A stretch of DNA of 57,513 nt, from assembly GCA_019677205.1 (NCBI GenBank), contig JAAMXY010000517.1:1-57513 (forward strand). Direction: 5' to 3'. Below, piece after piece: positions 40,501-52,500 of the stretch. This DNA comes from Pinguiococcus pyrenoidosus (lineage: Eukaryota > Sar > Pinguiophyceae > Pinguiochrysidales > Pinguiochrysidaceae). The stretch's first letter is position 1, and each line of letters opens with the position of its first letter. Both the position numbers and the translations under genes were made by a program. The notes below the pieces were generated by a model that was not told where the DNA came from, made no database searches, and saw only the letters and a list, made by a program, of their open reading frames with translations.

Positions 40501-43500
40501 ACGGAGATCGCATGGCGGACTTCGTGGACAGCATCCCGGAGGGGAGGACGGTGATGGTGGGCGTTGCCGAGGACGGCTACACGAACCTCATTGAGACGCG
40601 CCGCGGCAAGGACGCTCTTGTCGCGCTTGGCGTACGCCGCGAAGATCTCAACAGCTTCGCCAAGGGAGACGCCTTCGCGTGCATCGGCCGCAAGGGCGCG
40701 AAGCCCGAAGAAGTGAAGTATCGGAAGATGACCAATCCGAACACAGCGTCCGTTTCCCAGCGCCTTCCCACGCCGTGCATCCCTTTCACCCTGACGCCGG
40801 ACTCCGGGACGTTCGGAGCATTGACCAGCATCCTCTTGGACAACTGGGACATCTTCACGGACCAGAGCTTCGTCAACGAGATCAATGCCGGCGGCCTGAC
40901 CGCCAGGCGCTGTCGGATGCGTGTCTCGGTTCTGCTGTCCACGCTGAACGTCGTCGGCGTCCACATCTACCAAAGCCTCCAAGGCATGGCTGCCGAGGTC
41001 GTGCGCGGATACGTGGGAGACGAAGCGATTCCGGTGCTCAACGAGAAGCTTCTTGCGGTGATCGACAAACCGCCGGACGGCTTCGAAGGCGCTACGGAGC
41101 TCGGCGCCGCGGCGCTTCGGTTCTTCGTGTACGGCATCGATCTTTTCTACCCGACTGCGGGGGAGCAGACCGCCTTGATGGTCGACTATCTGCAGCAGCA
41201 CCGGAAAGGGGAGCTGAGCCAAAGCGAAGCCTTCGTCTTGGACATGCTGATCCAGCGGGCCAGTCGTCCGGAGACCCTCCAGCGCCTGCTCAGCTTTGAT
41301 GGCGACAAGCAGGACGACGCGAGGGGACAGGAAATCGTGCCTGGGCAGAAGCGGAGGTCCTTCACCAGCACCGGCGCCGATCTGCTGGACTCGTTGCTGG
41401 AGATTGCATCCTCCGAGTACTCGATGCAGCTGTCTCGCTTCTCCGCCGCGACTGCAGACTCCGCCGAGAGATCGGCGGAGGGAGTGTCCGGGGTGGGGGC
41501 CTCGGCCGTGGCCCTGCTCAGCAACGTCGCATTCTTCCTGCTGTCTCAGAGCGCCCAGAAGATCATTGACGGTGCCGAGAGGGATCCGTGGGGAGAATCC
41601 ACCGTGGCCGCCGAGGCGGAAGTGCGTGCCCGCGAAGGGGCGGACATGCTCGTCAAGAACATGGCATCGCTTTGCCGAAATGCCACGGACCTTTGCAACG
41701 AGGCGGCGAAGGCGTCGGACGCGCGGGAAGGCAAAGGCGCCGACCTGGCCATTCAAGTCGACCAGCTGCTGGAGAAATCGCCCGTGGGTGCCATGCTGCC
41801 AAGTCTCGTCACGGTCGTAGCGCTGCTGCTGAAGTTCCAGGGCTCCAAGCTCATCGATGGACTGCCCGACGTCGTGAGCGCGATCGGACCTCTCATGGCC
41901 GCCGTGAAGAAGCTGCTGCTCCGCCTCCCGCCGGAGCGGTACGTTGCGGCGGCGGGCGCCGGAGGGAAGATCAGCACCAAGGAAGAGGTGAAGGTGCTGG
42001 AAAGCCCGCATCCTTATCACGACAACATGGACACCTTCACGGAGCTTGTCTTTGCCGGAGCGAAGCGCATTAGCATCGCCTTTGACGAGCAGTCTGCCAC
42101 GGAAAGCGGATACGACTGGGTTCGCTTCTACAAAGACCGGGAATGCAACGAGGTTGCGCACCCGGGGGTGGACAAGTACAGCGGTCGGAACGGAGACCAG
42201 AACTTCTGCGGATGCGGCGGACGTCCCCCGCTTGTTCTGGACCAAGATCGGGTGTACATGAAGTTTCACACCGATGGCAGCAATGTCGACTGGTAAGGCG
42301 CACCGCGGCAGCCCCGTAGGCCATCGTCTGAATGCCGTAAACCACATCGCTGTCTCTCTCCTGCAGGGGCTGGAAGGTGACTTTCACTGCCGAGATCGAC
42401 GTCCAAGAGACCGCCGTAGCGGAGCAGGCTCATTGGCTGTTGTCGCTTGATCGCCACCTGGCCAACTGCGGGGGCCAGGTCTCGGCGTCCCTCATCAAGT
42501 CGCTGCCCTGGGGAGCTGGCATTGAAGACGAGATGTCCGAGTGGTTGGAAGGAGACCTCGTCGAGAAAGCTCGCGAGCCTTGCTCCGAGGATGAGATTGA
42601 CCTCCTGGAAGCCCTGACCTTCTGGGCAAGCCCGTCCCGGTCAACCAGCGGCGAGCCGAACCTGGGGCACAAGCTGGTGACCGTGATGAAGAAGCTCGTC
42701 GCGCAAGATGTCGGGAAGGTGGAGGACATCGACAGAGCAGTCTACGCCACCGCAGGCCTCATGGTCAAGGCCAATGGCCTCCTGAAGGAGGCCGTCGCAT
42801 GCGCGCAGGGCAAGAGGAAGCCCACTTCTGCGCTGATCAAGGTGTGGAAGACCGCCCAGAACATGAGGCAGTACTTCATGTTCGGGGATGTGGCGGCAGC
42901 AGTCCAGTCGAAGAAGCAGCTGGCAAGTGTGGCCCGCCGGGACAAGCGTGCGGAGAAGAGCAGCGAAGCCGATGAGACGACGCGGGAATCCATCGGCGCG
43001 GACGCCGACGACGACATGCCTGACGGCCCGCCGAAGCTGACGTCGCAGCGCTCGCTATTTGCCGGAGCGGAGGATGAAGTCGTGCGCGAGTATGCCGACC
43101 GCATCACCAGGAGGGTAAACTTCCTGCTCGGCAACGTGAACGCCGAGGGGGTCATCATCAAGGCGACGGCCCAGCCTGGCCTCGTCCGGGCCGACTCGAA
43201 CCGGGAAGGCGAGGGGGTGCGGTGGAACTTGATCGCCCGCGCGGTGGGCTCCTCGGACCGGAGCAGCCTGGACTTCAGCACGAAGTCCGGTGACTGGAAG
43301 GACCTCATCGAGCGCACGCGGGCCGCGGAGACGCTGAAGGACACGATGAAGTACCGGAGGAAGGTTGCCGAGCGTCGGAAAGAGTCGAAGATGCCTTCCG
43401 CATCTGAGAAGATCCTGAAGTTCGTGCAGTTTGCCAACATGGATCTCACGAAGTTGGAGACCGTGATTGAACAGCGCGACCAGCGCTCCCGCTGGCGCCA

Positions 43501-46500
43501 CAAGGGACTGCAGCTGGCGCACGCGCTCCTTGATTCCGTTTTCGGCCCCCGAGCGCTGGCGAACCTTCTTGCCGCCATCGGAGAGGCCCTGCGCGACACA
43601 AGGCGCGACGATCAGCCAGACACGCACGTGCACTACGCGAATGGCGTGGAAGGAGTCGAGGTGCAGCGGAGGGCTGCGCTCGAGGGTTCCTTCATGAAGT
43701 TCCTGCAGACCTGCGTCCTCCAGCTGCGCAAGAAGCTGGAGGACGCGGACCTTAGCAACATCGACGACGGTCTTGCGGATTTCGCGCTCTCGGTCGCTCG
43801 GGTCTGCACGATCGACTACGACGTCATCGACCATGACATCCTCAGCCAGTCAGGCCTCCCCGACGTCCTCCCGCTGCTGGATGCGATCGACGGCGACAGC
43901 CAAGCCGTCCAGCTCGTTCGCCGAGCTGCTTGGGCGTCCACGGAGATTCTCATGCTGCGCTGCGTCGGCCTTCAGGATCAGAAGGTCCTCCCGCCGGAAC
44001 CCACCGCTGCCGGCCAGGACATGTTCCGCCTTTTCACGCGGGACCTTGGCAAGCTCGCGGACCACATGCTGTCTCTGCGGAAGGCGTCTGATGCATTTGG
44101 AGAAGCGCTGGCACGCGAGGAGGGCAGCGTGAAAGTGATGCGAGGCTTTCGGGACGTGAGCCCCGCTTCCCCCGGCGAGTCCGCTCCGCACGTGCCGGTT
44201 GGCTTCGGCTTCACGATCTCGTGCTGGGTCAAGCGCCCTCTTTCGACCCTGGAGAAGCGAGAGGATTTCGTGCAGGGCAGAAGTGCCCAAATCGGAGATC
44301 GCGTCATGCAGGGGCCGCACTGGGACGCCAGCGAGAGCCCCGCCAATGCCAAGGCTCGCGGGACGGTGACCGGCCTTTCCCCGGACAAGATCAGCGTTCG
44401 GTGGGACGGGGAGCTGGAAGCGAAGTCGTACAAATGGAATGACAAGGACTCCCGAAAGGTTGCCGTCATCGACGAGAACTATGGAAGCGGCACGCTCTTC
44501 TGCAAGGGTGGCGTGTCGGCGGCGAAGAAGAGACTGGCCTGGGCCATTTTCAGGGTTGACCTACTTCCCGATGGATCGCTCGCCTTCATGATCTCCACAG
44601 ACGAGGACTCGGAGGAGGAGTACCTCCTCATTCGGACCTCCACGGCGCTCCCTGCGGAGAGCTGGTGCCACGTCGCGATCACTTGCACGGAGCCTTCGTC
44701 CGCGGCGCAGGACGAGGAAGGCGGCGCTGCCAAGCTGGAGGCACACGTGGACGTGTACTTGAACGGGCAAAAGGACTCGGAGACGCTGGTCCTGACGGAC
44801 GTCATGCTCACTCCCGGCCAAGACCTTGACTACGAGGAGGGCGAGGCGCAGGTCTGGGAGACTCCGCATCCATACGATGACAACATGGACGTCTCGGAGA
44901 CCATACGGATCCCGGGAGCGGTCGGATACAAGATCGTGTTTGCCCCGGAGTGCGTCACCGAGCAGACGTATGATTATCTCCAGTTCTTCAAGGGCGAGAA
45001 TCCCTCCGGCGAGCAAATCGGCCTCGAGAAGTACACCGGGCAGAACTTTGCGCCTCTCACGATCGAGGAGACGGTGTTCACCCTACGCTTCGTCTCCGAC
45101 GGCAGCAACCACGACTGGGGCGTCAGGATGAGCATCATTCCGCTGATTCCGAAGGTCGACGAGAGCTTGGTGAAGAAGAACGTCACCCTCAACGAGCTGC
45201 CTTTCTACGTCGGGCAGCCCCCTCAGCACATCTGCAACGAGGCCGCTGCGACGGCGCGCGTCGGCGCGATTTCCGTTTTCCGCGAAGTCCTCGAGCCTGA
45301 TGGAATTCTCACGCTCGCCCAGCTGCGCTCATCGATTCCCGCGGATGCCTCGTTGCCACCGGTTGACAGCGACCGGACGATCTTCCTCGCTTCGCTCTTG
45401 TCCCGGTGCGCCGGGAGCATGGAGAAGCTGGGGATGACGCGGCTTCTCTCACAGCCAGACTTGCTGGCGATGACGCTGAATCTCTGCCTTGACGGCCCGT
45501 CGACGAGCGTTCAGCTGCGGCTGGCGGCCCATCGCTTCGCTGCCGTTCTTGTGAGGGTGACCGACCCCGAGATTGTGGACAGCCAGTATTCCATCGTTCG
45601 GGAGGGGAAGCCTCACGTCGCGAACTTTGTCGACGGCCTTCTCGACGAGCTTGGGCAAAGCGTGCTATCCTGGGTGCGCGGGATCTGTGGACCGTCTGAT
45701 TCTGACTCCACGGATGCCTCCGGGGAGCACACGGACGAGAAGGCTCTCTCTTTCGCCAAAGTCAGCATCCTCCGCGGCCTGATCGAGATCGACGCCTGGA
45801 AGGCACGCTTCCTTGGATCGATGGAGCGGATCATGAAGAATGCCGCCTCAATGATCCGCGCCCTCGAAGCGACCGAGCGCCGTGAGGACTTCAAGCTCAC
45901 GAAGGACGTGACCGAGCTCGTTGGCGCCCTTCATGTGCTTGGTGGGTCGTTCCTAGGCGTTTGCCCGGGTGTTCGCGCCCAAGCGACGGTGAAGGGCAAG
46001 ACGCCGGAGCCGTGCACGATTCTTGCGCTCACCGACCCACCGCCTCTGAACACGAAGGCGCACACGAAGGCCGAGCGGAAGAAGCGGATCCTTGACAGTC
46101 ATTGTCACTCCAGCGAAGAGAGGGACGCGTGGGCAAACGCCGACGAAGATCTGGTTGCGATGGGCGACGCGGTGATCGTGTCCTTCAACACCGACTCGAA
46201 TCATCTGCCATACATGCTGCCGGCCACTGCGATTTCCATAGACCACGAGAAGCTGTCCGATGCCTTCGTCCAGGGCTTGGAGTCGATTTCCCAGAGCATC
46301 TTGGACACCCTCGACACCCTGGTGAAGGTCGACGTGTCTGGGGATGTGCTGGCCTACGAGCCGAACGTAGCCTTCGAGCACCAGAGCTTCGTGCACGAGA
46401 TCGACGATCTCAGCTCGAACACCTTTGAGAAGACGGTCTCGGTGCCTGGCGCGGAATCGCTCAAGGTCATCTTTGATCCGATGACGCGGTCCGAGAATGA

Positions 46501-49500
46501 GGCGCAGTTCCTGCGGTTCTACAAGGACAAGGCCATGACGGAGACGTGGGGAACGTTCTCGGGTTCCACCTGGCCCGGAGTGGCGGGCATGGAGCCTCTC
46601 ATTCTTCAAGGTTCCAGCTTCTTCCTGTCGTACAATTGCCAAGGCGATCGCGAGGAGTTCCCGTGCAAGTTCACCGTGGAAGCTGAGGTCAAGACGGTCA
46701 CCAAGCCCCCGAGGGTCCAGCCGAGGCCAGCGCAGACCGTCCTGAAGGCGCTCCGGGCCCACTCGATCAAGGCAACCGCGACGTTGCTCCGCAACCCAAA
46801 CTGCCTATGGCTGACTCGAGCAGCCGGGCAGATTGCGCCGGGCATGGTGGATGCTGCCATGGAGCCGGTTGTCGAGGAAGATGACGACTTCCTGTCGACG
46901 CCGAAGCCAGTCGTGCTCGAGTCTCCCCACCCGTACAATCACAACGCGGATGACTACTTCCCAGTCACGTTCCCTCCAGGCTTCCACATGGTCGTCACGT
47001 TCTCCAGCGAGACGAGGACGGAGAACAGCTGCGACTACGTCAAGCTCTACACGAACGACAATCATCAGGAGGTAAGCAAGGCAACGCCGGATGCCGCGGT
47101 GCCTGGTGCCCTACTAATAGCGCCTCCTTGGCCTTGGTCTGCAGTACTTTGGCTTGGAGAGGTACACCGGCGGCAAAGATGGCGGGACTCGGAATTGGCC
47201 GGGTGTTGACGACAATGCTCCGCTTGTCATCGAATCCAATCACATGGTCGTGTACTGGCACACGGACAGCTCCGTCAATGATTGGGGCTGGCTCATGAAC
47301 GTGGAAGCCATCACCCCGAATGGGGGCGTCTCCAACGGCGGGGACCTGCCCCTGTCTATCCTGAATGACAGGATCTTCCATTTCACCAGCATTCTGGCGG
47401 AGGGCCACGTGGTGCCCGACGCGGGCACGAGAGAGGACCTGAGCAAGTTCAATCCAAAGAAGGCGTCCAAGCCTCGCTTCGTGCCCGAGGAGCCCGAGAC
47501 GCTCCAGAGCATCGCAAGCGACATGGAAGCCGAGATCCTCACTGTTGAGGAAGAGCAGAGGGTTGCGGAGCCCGTCAAGACGAAGGCGGAAGGCCCTGCG
47601 GAGTTCATCGTGGTCAAGAACCGCCGCACTGGCGGAGCTGGGGGCGAGAAGAAGATCCTCGAGAGCGCCCACCCGTATCTCGACAATCACGACTCGACCG
47701 AGGAGATCTCCTTCCCCGGTGCGGACAGCATCACCATCATCTTCGACCCGCAGACGAGCACCGAGCAGAACTATGACTGGGTCAAGTTCATGCTCCGAGA
47801 CGGATCCTCTGCCCATTCGAACTATGAGCATTTCTCCGGCGGCAGGAACGACACGGCCAAAGTCTTCCCTGGCATCGGGGACACCCCTCCGCTTGTGGTG
47901 CATGCAGACTTCGTGAACGTGGTGTTTCACACGGATGGCTCCAACAACGACTGGTACGTCGATCACCGCAGCCTCACGCGACGCTTTGTGCTAACCTGCT
48001 TCCGTACCCCACCAGGGGCTGGAAACTGACCGCGACCCCGGACTACCCGACGCGCCTCATGCATCGGCCCAGCGACGAGGCGAGCATCGTGTCGAAGGGC
48101 CTGTCCCTGAATCAGCGCGTGGAAGTGCTCAGCGAAGAAGGCGACTGGATGCTGGTGCGGACGGTGACGCAGGCAGCAAAGCTTGGCATGGCGGCCGTCA
48201 TGGAGTCTTCACACCCGTACAACGACAATGAGGATGTCAACCAAGAGGTGTCGGTGCCCGGGGCAGCGTACTTGACCGTGTCCTTCGACGAGCAGACCTC
48301 GACCGAAGAGTCCGTGGACTTCCTCGCTCTCTACGCCGACCAGGCTCTGACGCAGTACCTGTACTATCTCAAGGCCGGCGCTGACAGTCCGAAGATCTTC
48401 AGCGGCGGCCGCGGAGGATCGTCCAAGTACTTTCCCGGCGTCGCAGGCCTTCCGCCGCTGCGACTGCGAGGCCCCAAGTTCTACTATCACTGGAAGACCG
48501 ACGCGAGCAACACGGACTGGTAAGGCGGCTGAGCGCACTCAAGGCACGGCCGGATGACCGGATCTAAGCATCTTTCCGCAATCAGGGGCTGGAAACTCAC
48601 CGCCGTCGGGACGAACCATAGCAGTGCGCCTCCACACAATTCCGAAACGGCGTACCTCTACTATCGATTCGTGACCTTCCGCGTGCGGCAGGGCGGCGAC
48701 GGCGTGCAGATGCAGGAGTTCCGGTTCTTCGATGCCGACGGAGGGCAGATCCAGGTGTCGCAAGTAAGCGCGCCTACGGCAGGATCTCCCGATAATGAGC
48801 AGTGCACGAACCTTGTCGAAGCGAATCAGTCGAAATGGTTCGACCCTCGCTTCAGCGTGCTCGTCTTCAGGCTCGCCTCCCCCAGTAGGGTCTACAGCTA
48901 CCAGTTTGTGACGGCGAATGACTGCCAGGTCAGGGACCCTACGTCGTGGATGCTTGAAGCTTCGGAGGATGGGGAGCATTGGACGTGCGCGGACGATGTG
49001 CAGAACGCTGCGTATCGGGTTCCGGTGGAACGGCACATGCCGAGCCAGCGTTTCTACATCGCGCCCGAGGAAGACGCTTCCCAGGCTCAGGAACTGGAAA
49101 GCCCTCACCCGTGCAGCGGCACCCCACAAACGGTGGAGAGGGTGTATGTCTCCGGCGCGATTGGCTTCCGAATCGAGTTTGACGAGCGCTCCTCCCTGGC
49201 GCCGGGCGAGAGCGGCTTCTACTTCTACAAGGATCAGGGGCAGAGCGTCCCTGTGCTTCCCGGCGGCCTCGAGAAGCTGGACGGAGGCAATGGGTACTCG
49301 CGCAATCCGTGGCCAGGAGTGGGCGGCAACCCTCCTCACGTGATCTACGGCGACACGTTCTACTACTCCTTCTTCGCGGCCGGCAGCCCGGGCCAGTGGG
49401 GCTTCAAGTTTCGAGCAACGCCCCTCGTTCGCCCGACGGAGGAGCAGCGGGAGCGCCGCCGTGCCTCGGTGGAGGAGGAGAAGGCTGCCTTCGAAGCGTC

Positions 49501-52500
49501 CCGGGCGGCCGAAGCGAAGAGCGTTGCGAGCTCGGGGGATGAGGTTGACCACTACGACGTTGGCGTGACGGGCATCTCCTTCATTCCTGGCGCGGTGGTC
49601 GGCTGGGCAAAGCGCCGGGATGCTGACGTTGAATACCTTGTCAGCAGCGACGAAAGCGAGGCCGAGGCCTCGCCGGTCGTGCTCATCGATCCGAAGATTG
49701 ACGACGCGGGCGACATCGGCGACACGGTCTCTGCTCTGAAGAACTACCTCTTCGAGATCATCGACGACCCCGCCGCGGATGATGAGAACGGCCGCCAAGA
49801 CAGCAGTGAGGCGCTCTCGCGACCCGTGGCACTGGCGAAGGACCGACTGCCCAAGATTGCGTCCTCGGTCGCCTTCACCTTTGGCATGGCGACCCCGAAG
49901 CTGGCGTTCTCAGCGCTGAGCGCCATGCTGACCTCCTGGCCCTCCAACGTGAAGCTTTCAACAGCGGCGCTGGGCGGCGAGAAGCGATTCCTGGCTTACG
50001 TGCGCCTGATCTTCTCGGAGAAGAGCCTGCACTCGACGCTGCAGCAGCGCATCAAGGAGTCGGTGGGCGCCGCCGATGGCGGGCAGAGTGACATTGTGGA
50101 CTGCCTCCTGCGTTACTCCTTGAGTCAGCTGTCGAAGGCCGTGAAGCTGTCTCCCTTGCGCCATCTGAAGAAGACCAAGTGCCGCATGCAGACGGTGGAG
50201 ACGCCGCACGAGTACCACAACAACATGCACCGGATCTACCACGTCCGGCTTCCGGGCGCGAAGCGCATCCAGTTTGAGTTCGATCCCCGCTGCGCAACCG
50301 AGAAAGACTGCGACTACCTCACCTTCTGCCGCACTGCCGCATGCAACACCTACTGGGGAGAGCAGAAGTACCACGGTCGCAACGGGTCCGAGAACTTTCC
50401 GGGCATTGGGCATCGTCCGCCGCTTGTCATCGAGGCAGACGAGGTCTATGCTCTCTTTCATTCGGACGGAAGCAACACCGGTAAGCTCGCAGCGCCAACG
50501 AGTGCTTCCCCTCCCATGAGCACCCAGTTTCTCACAGCTCCTCCTCCCTCCGTCAGACTGGGGAATCAAGTTCACCGCGTACGGAATCCTGGAGGAGGCC
50601 ACCGAGGACGAAATCACCGCGTTCAAGGAAAATCGCGACGCCGTCGGCGAAGCCGACTATGAGTTTGCGTGCTGGATTCTCCAACTCCTCGCCCAGAACG
50701 ATCAGACCACCGTCCGCCAAACGCTGTGCTCGAGCGCTGCGCTCGGCACGTACCGAGTCTTCATTGAGTCCATGCCCGCGAACAAGAAGGCACCGCTGCT
50801 CCAAATGCTTGTGCCTTTGCTCCAGGAGCTCCCCAAGGCTGCTCCCTTCTCGGAGGAGCAGGCCAACGCCATCTACAAGCTACAAAGCAGCCTTCGCGAT
50901 TGCACCGTGACCGCGCTCGGCGACGGAGGAGCTAAGGTTCCCAAGGAGGACTCGGAGGGCTCGATGATTCTGGCGTCGCAGCCCCCTATCGTTCAAGCGT
51001 TGACGCAGGCGACCCTCGCGCTGGACGGGGCCATCACGGTACTCCAGGAGTCCCATCTGCTGTCCCGCAGCGGCATCGGCGCAAGCACAAGCAGCATTGA
51101 CGAGGAAGGAAAAGAGGAAGGCGAGCTTCAGGAGTCCAAGGACGCGGACCAGCCGGAGTTTGTGCCGCTCTGGGATGCCGATGCCTGCGGCAGCGGCTTG
51201 GAGGTGTCTGATAATGGACAAGTGCTGCGGCTCGTCAAGCAGTCCTCCCAGAGCGTCCCTATCGGCCTGGCTGTTCTCCATCCCGGCAGCCGCCAAACTA
51301 CCTCTTGGACCTTCAAGCTTCTGCGCATCTCCTCGTCCACAGCGATGCCAGTCCTGGGCCTTGTTCCATCTGCCGCGAGGAGGACTGCGGAAGCTCTCCG
51401 CGGAGAGCCCAGCCTCGGCGAGAACCCCAACGAGATCGTCTTTGGGGTGGCTGATGACAGCAAGATGTTCGTAAAGCTGGCTGGCTCCACGGAGACCTTC
51501 AACTGTCCACTGGCGCAGGGCGACGTCCTCACCGTGACCGTAAGTATGAAGGTCGATGACCATTGCGTCGAGGTGCTCCGAAACGACGTGCCGCTGGGAC
51601 TCGCAGTCGGACCACGGAGCAGCGCCGCCAAGATTCAGGCTTCGCTGGACCTGAGCCAACACGTCCCTGCCATCTCCATGCTTTCGGAAGGTGACGAGGT
51701 TCTGGTTCATTCGACACCGGAAGCTGCTGATGTGGGCACCTCCACCTCCGACGAGTCGGGGGATGCCGTCTTCCCCCAGCTGGCGGAGGTTCAGGAGACG
51801 TCCACGTTGCTGCAGGCGTTTGCACAGCACTCCCTGCCCCCGACGTTTGAGCGCCAGGCCCTCGTGTCGGGCATCATCGAGAAGTGCACACAGCGCATTC
51901 AGCTTTTGGGCGGTCGGCTTTCTCAGGAGCAGACCGTGACGATTCCGGGGGCCGAGAGGCTGAGAATCTTCATCGATGGTCTCAGTGGAGAGCCGCAGCC
52001 CCTTCGGACGGAGGCAGCGATTCCGATCGTCCCAGCACGCGACACGCCAGTCTCGTACAGTATTCCTCTCGACGAGAAACCCTCCCGAGGATCCGGCACA
52101 GAGCCGACCCTCTATGCCTTCGATGGGGAGGAGGACACCCTTTGGAGTGGACTTCCGGACGAAGAAGGTGGCAATGCCTGGCTCATAATTGACCTGGAGC
52201 AGGAGCACTGGATTGATGAGTTCCGCGTGGAAATCGTCGAGGCCACCGATGCAAACGTCAAGCTATCCGTTCAGTCCGAAGCTGATGCACCAGACGTCAG
52301 CTCCGCGGCTTGGGCGACGGTTGGTTCGTTCCCGTGCGTCTTTGGGAACCAGAACTCCTTCGTCCTCACCGATGCGATGCGAGAGAGTAGTCGTGGGCGG
52401 CATCTTCTCTTCACGTTCGGTCAGTACGTCATGCTGAAGTCCGTGTCCATCCGCGCGACTCGCGTCAGCATGGTGACGCCGGTGACGACGGTCACGGAGG

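Noticed and set aside
40449-42347. 632-codon antisense frame in the HECT gene
   Set aside because: Same reason: codon-bias shadow opposite CUB-like repeat 1 and the region before it.
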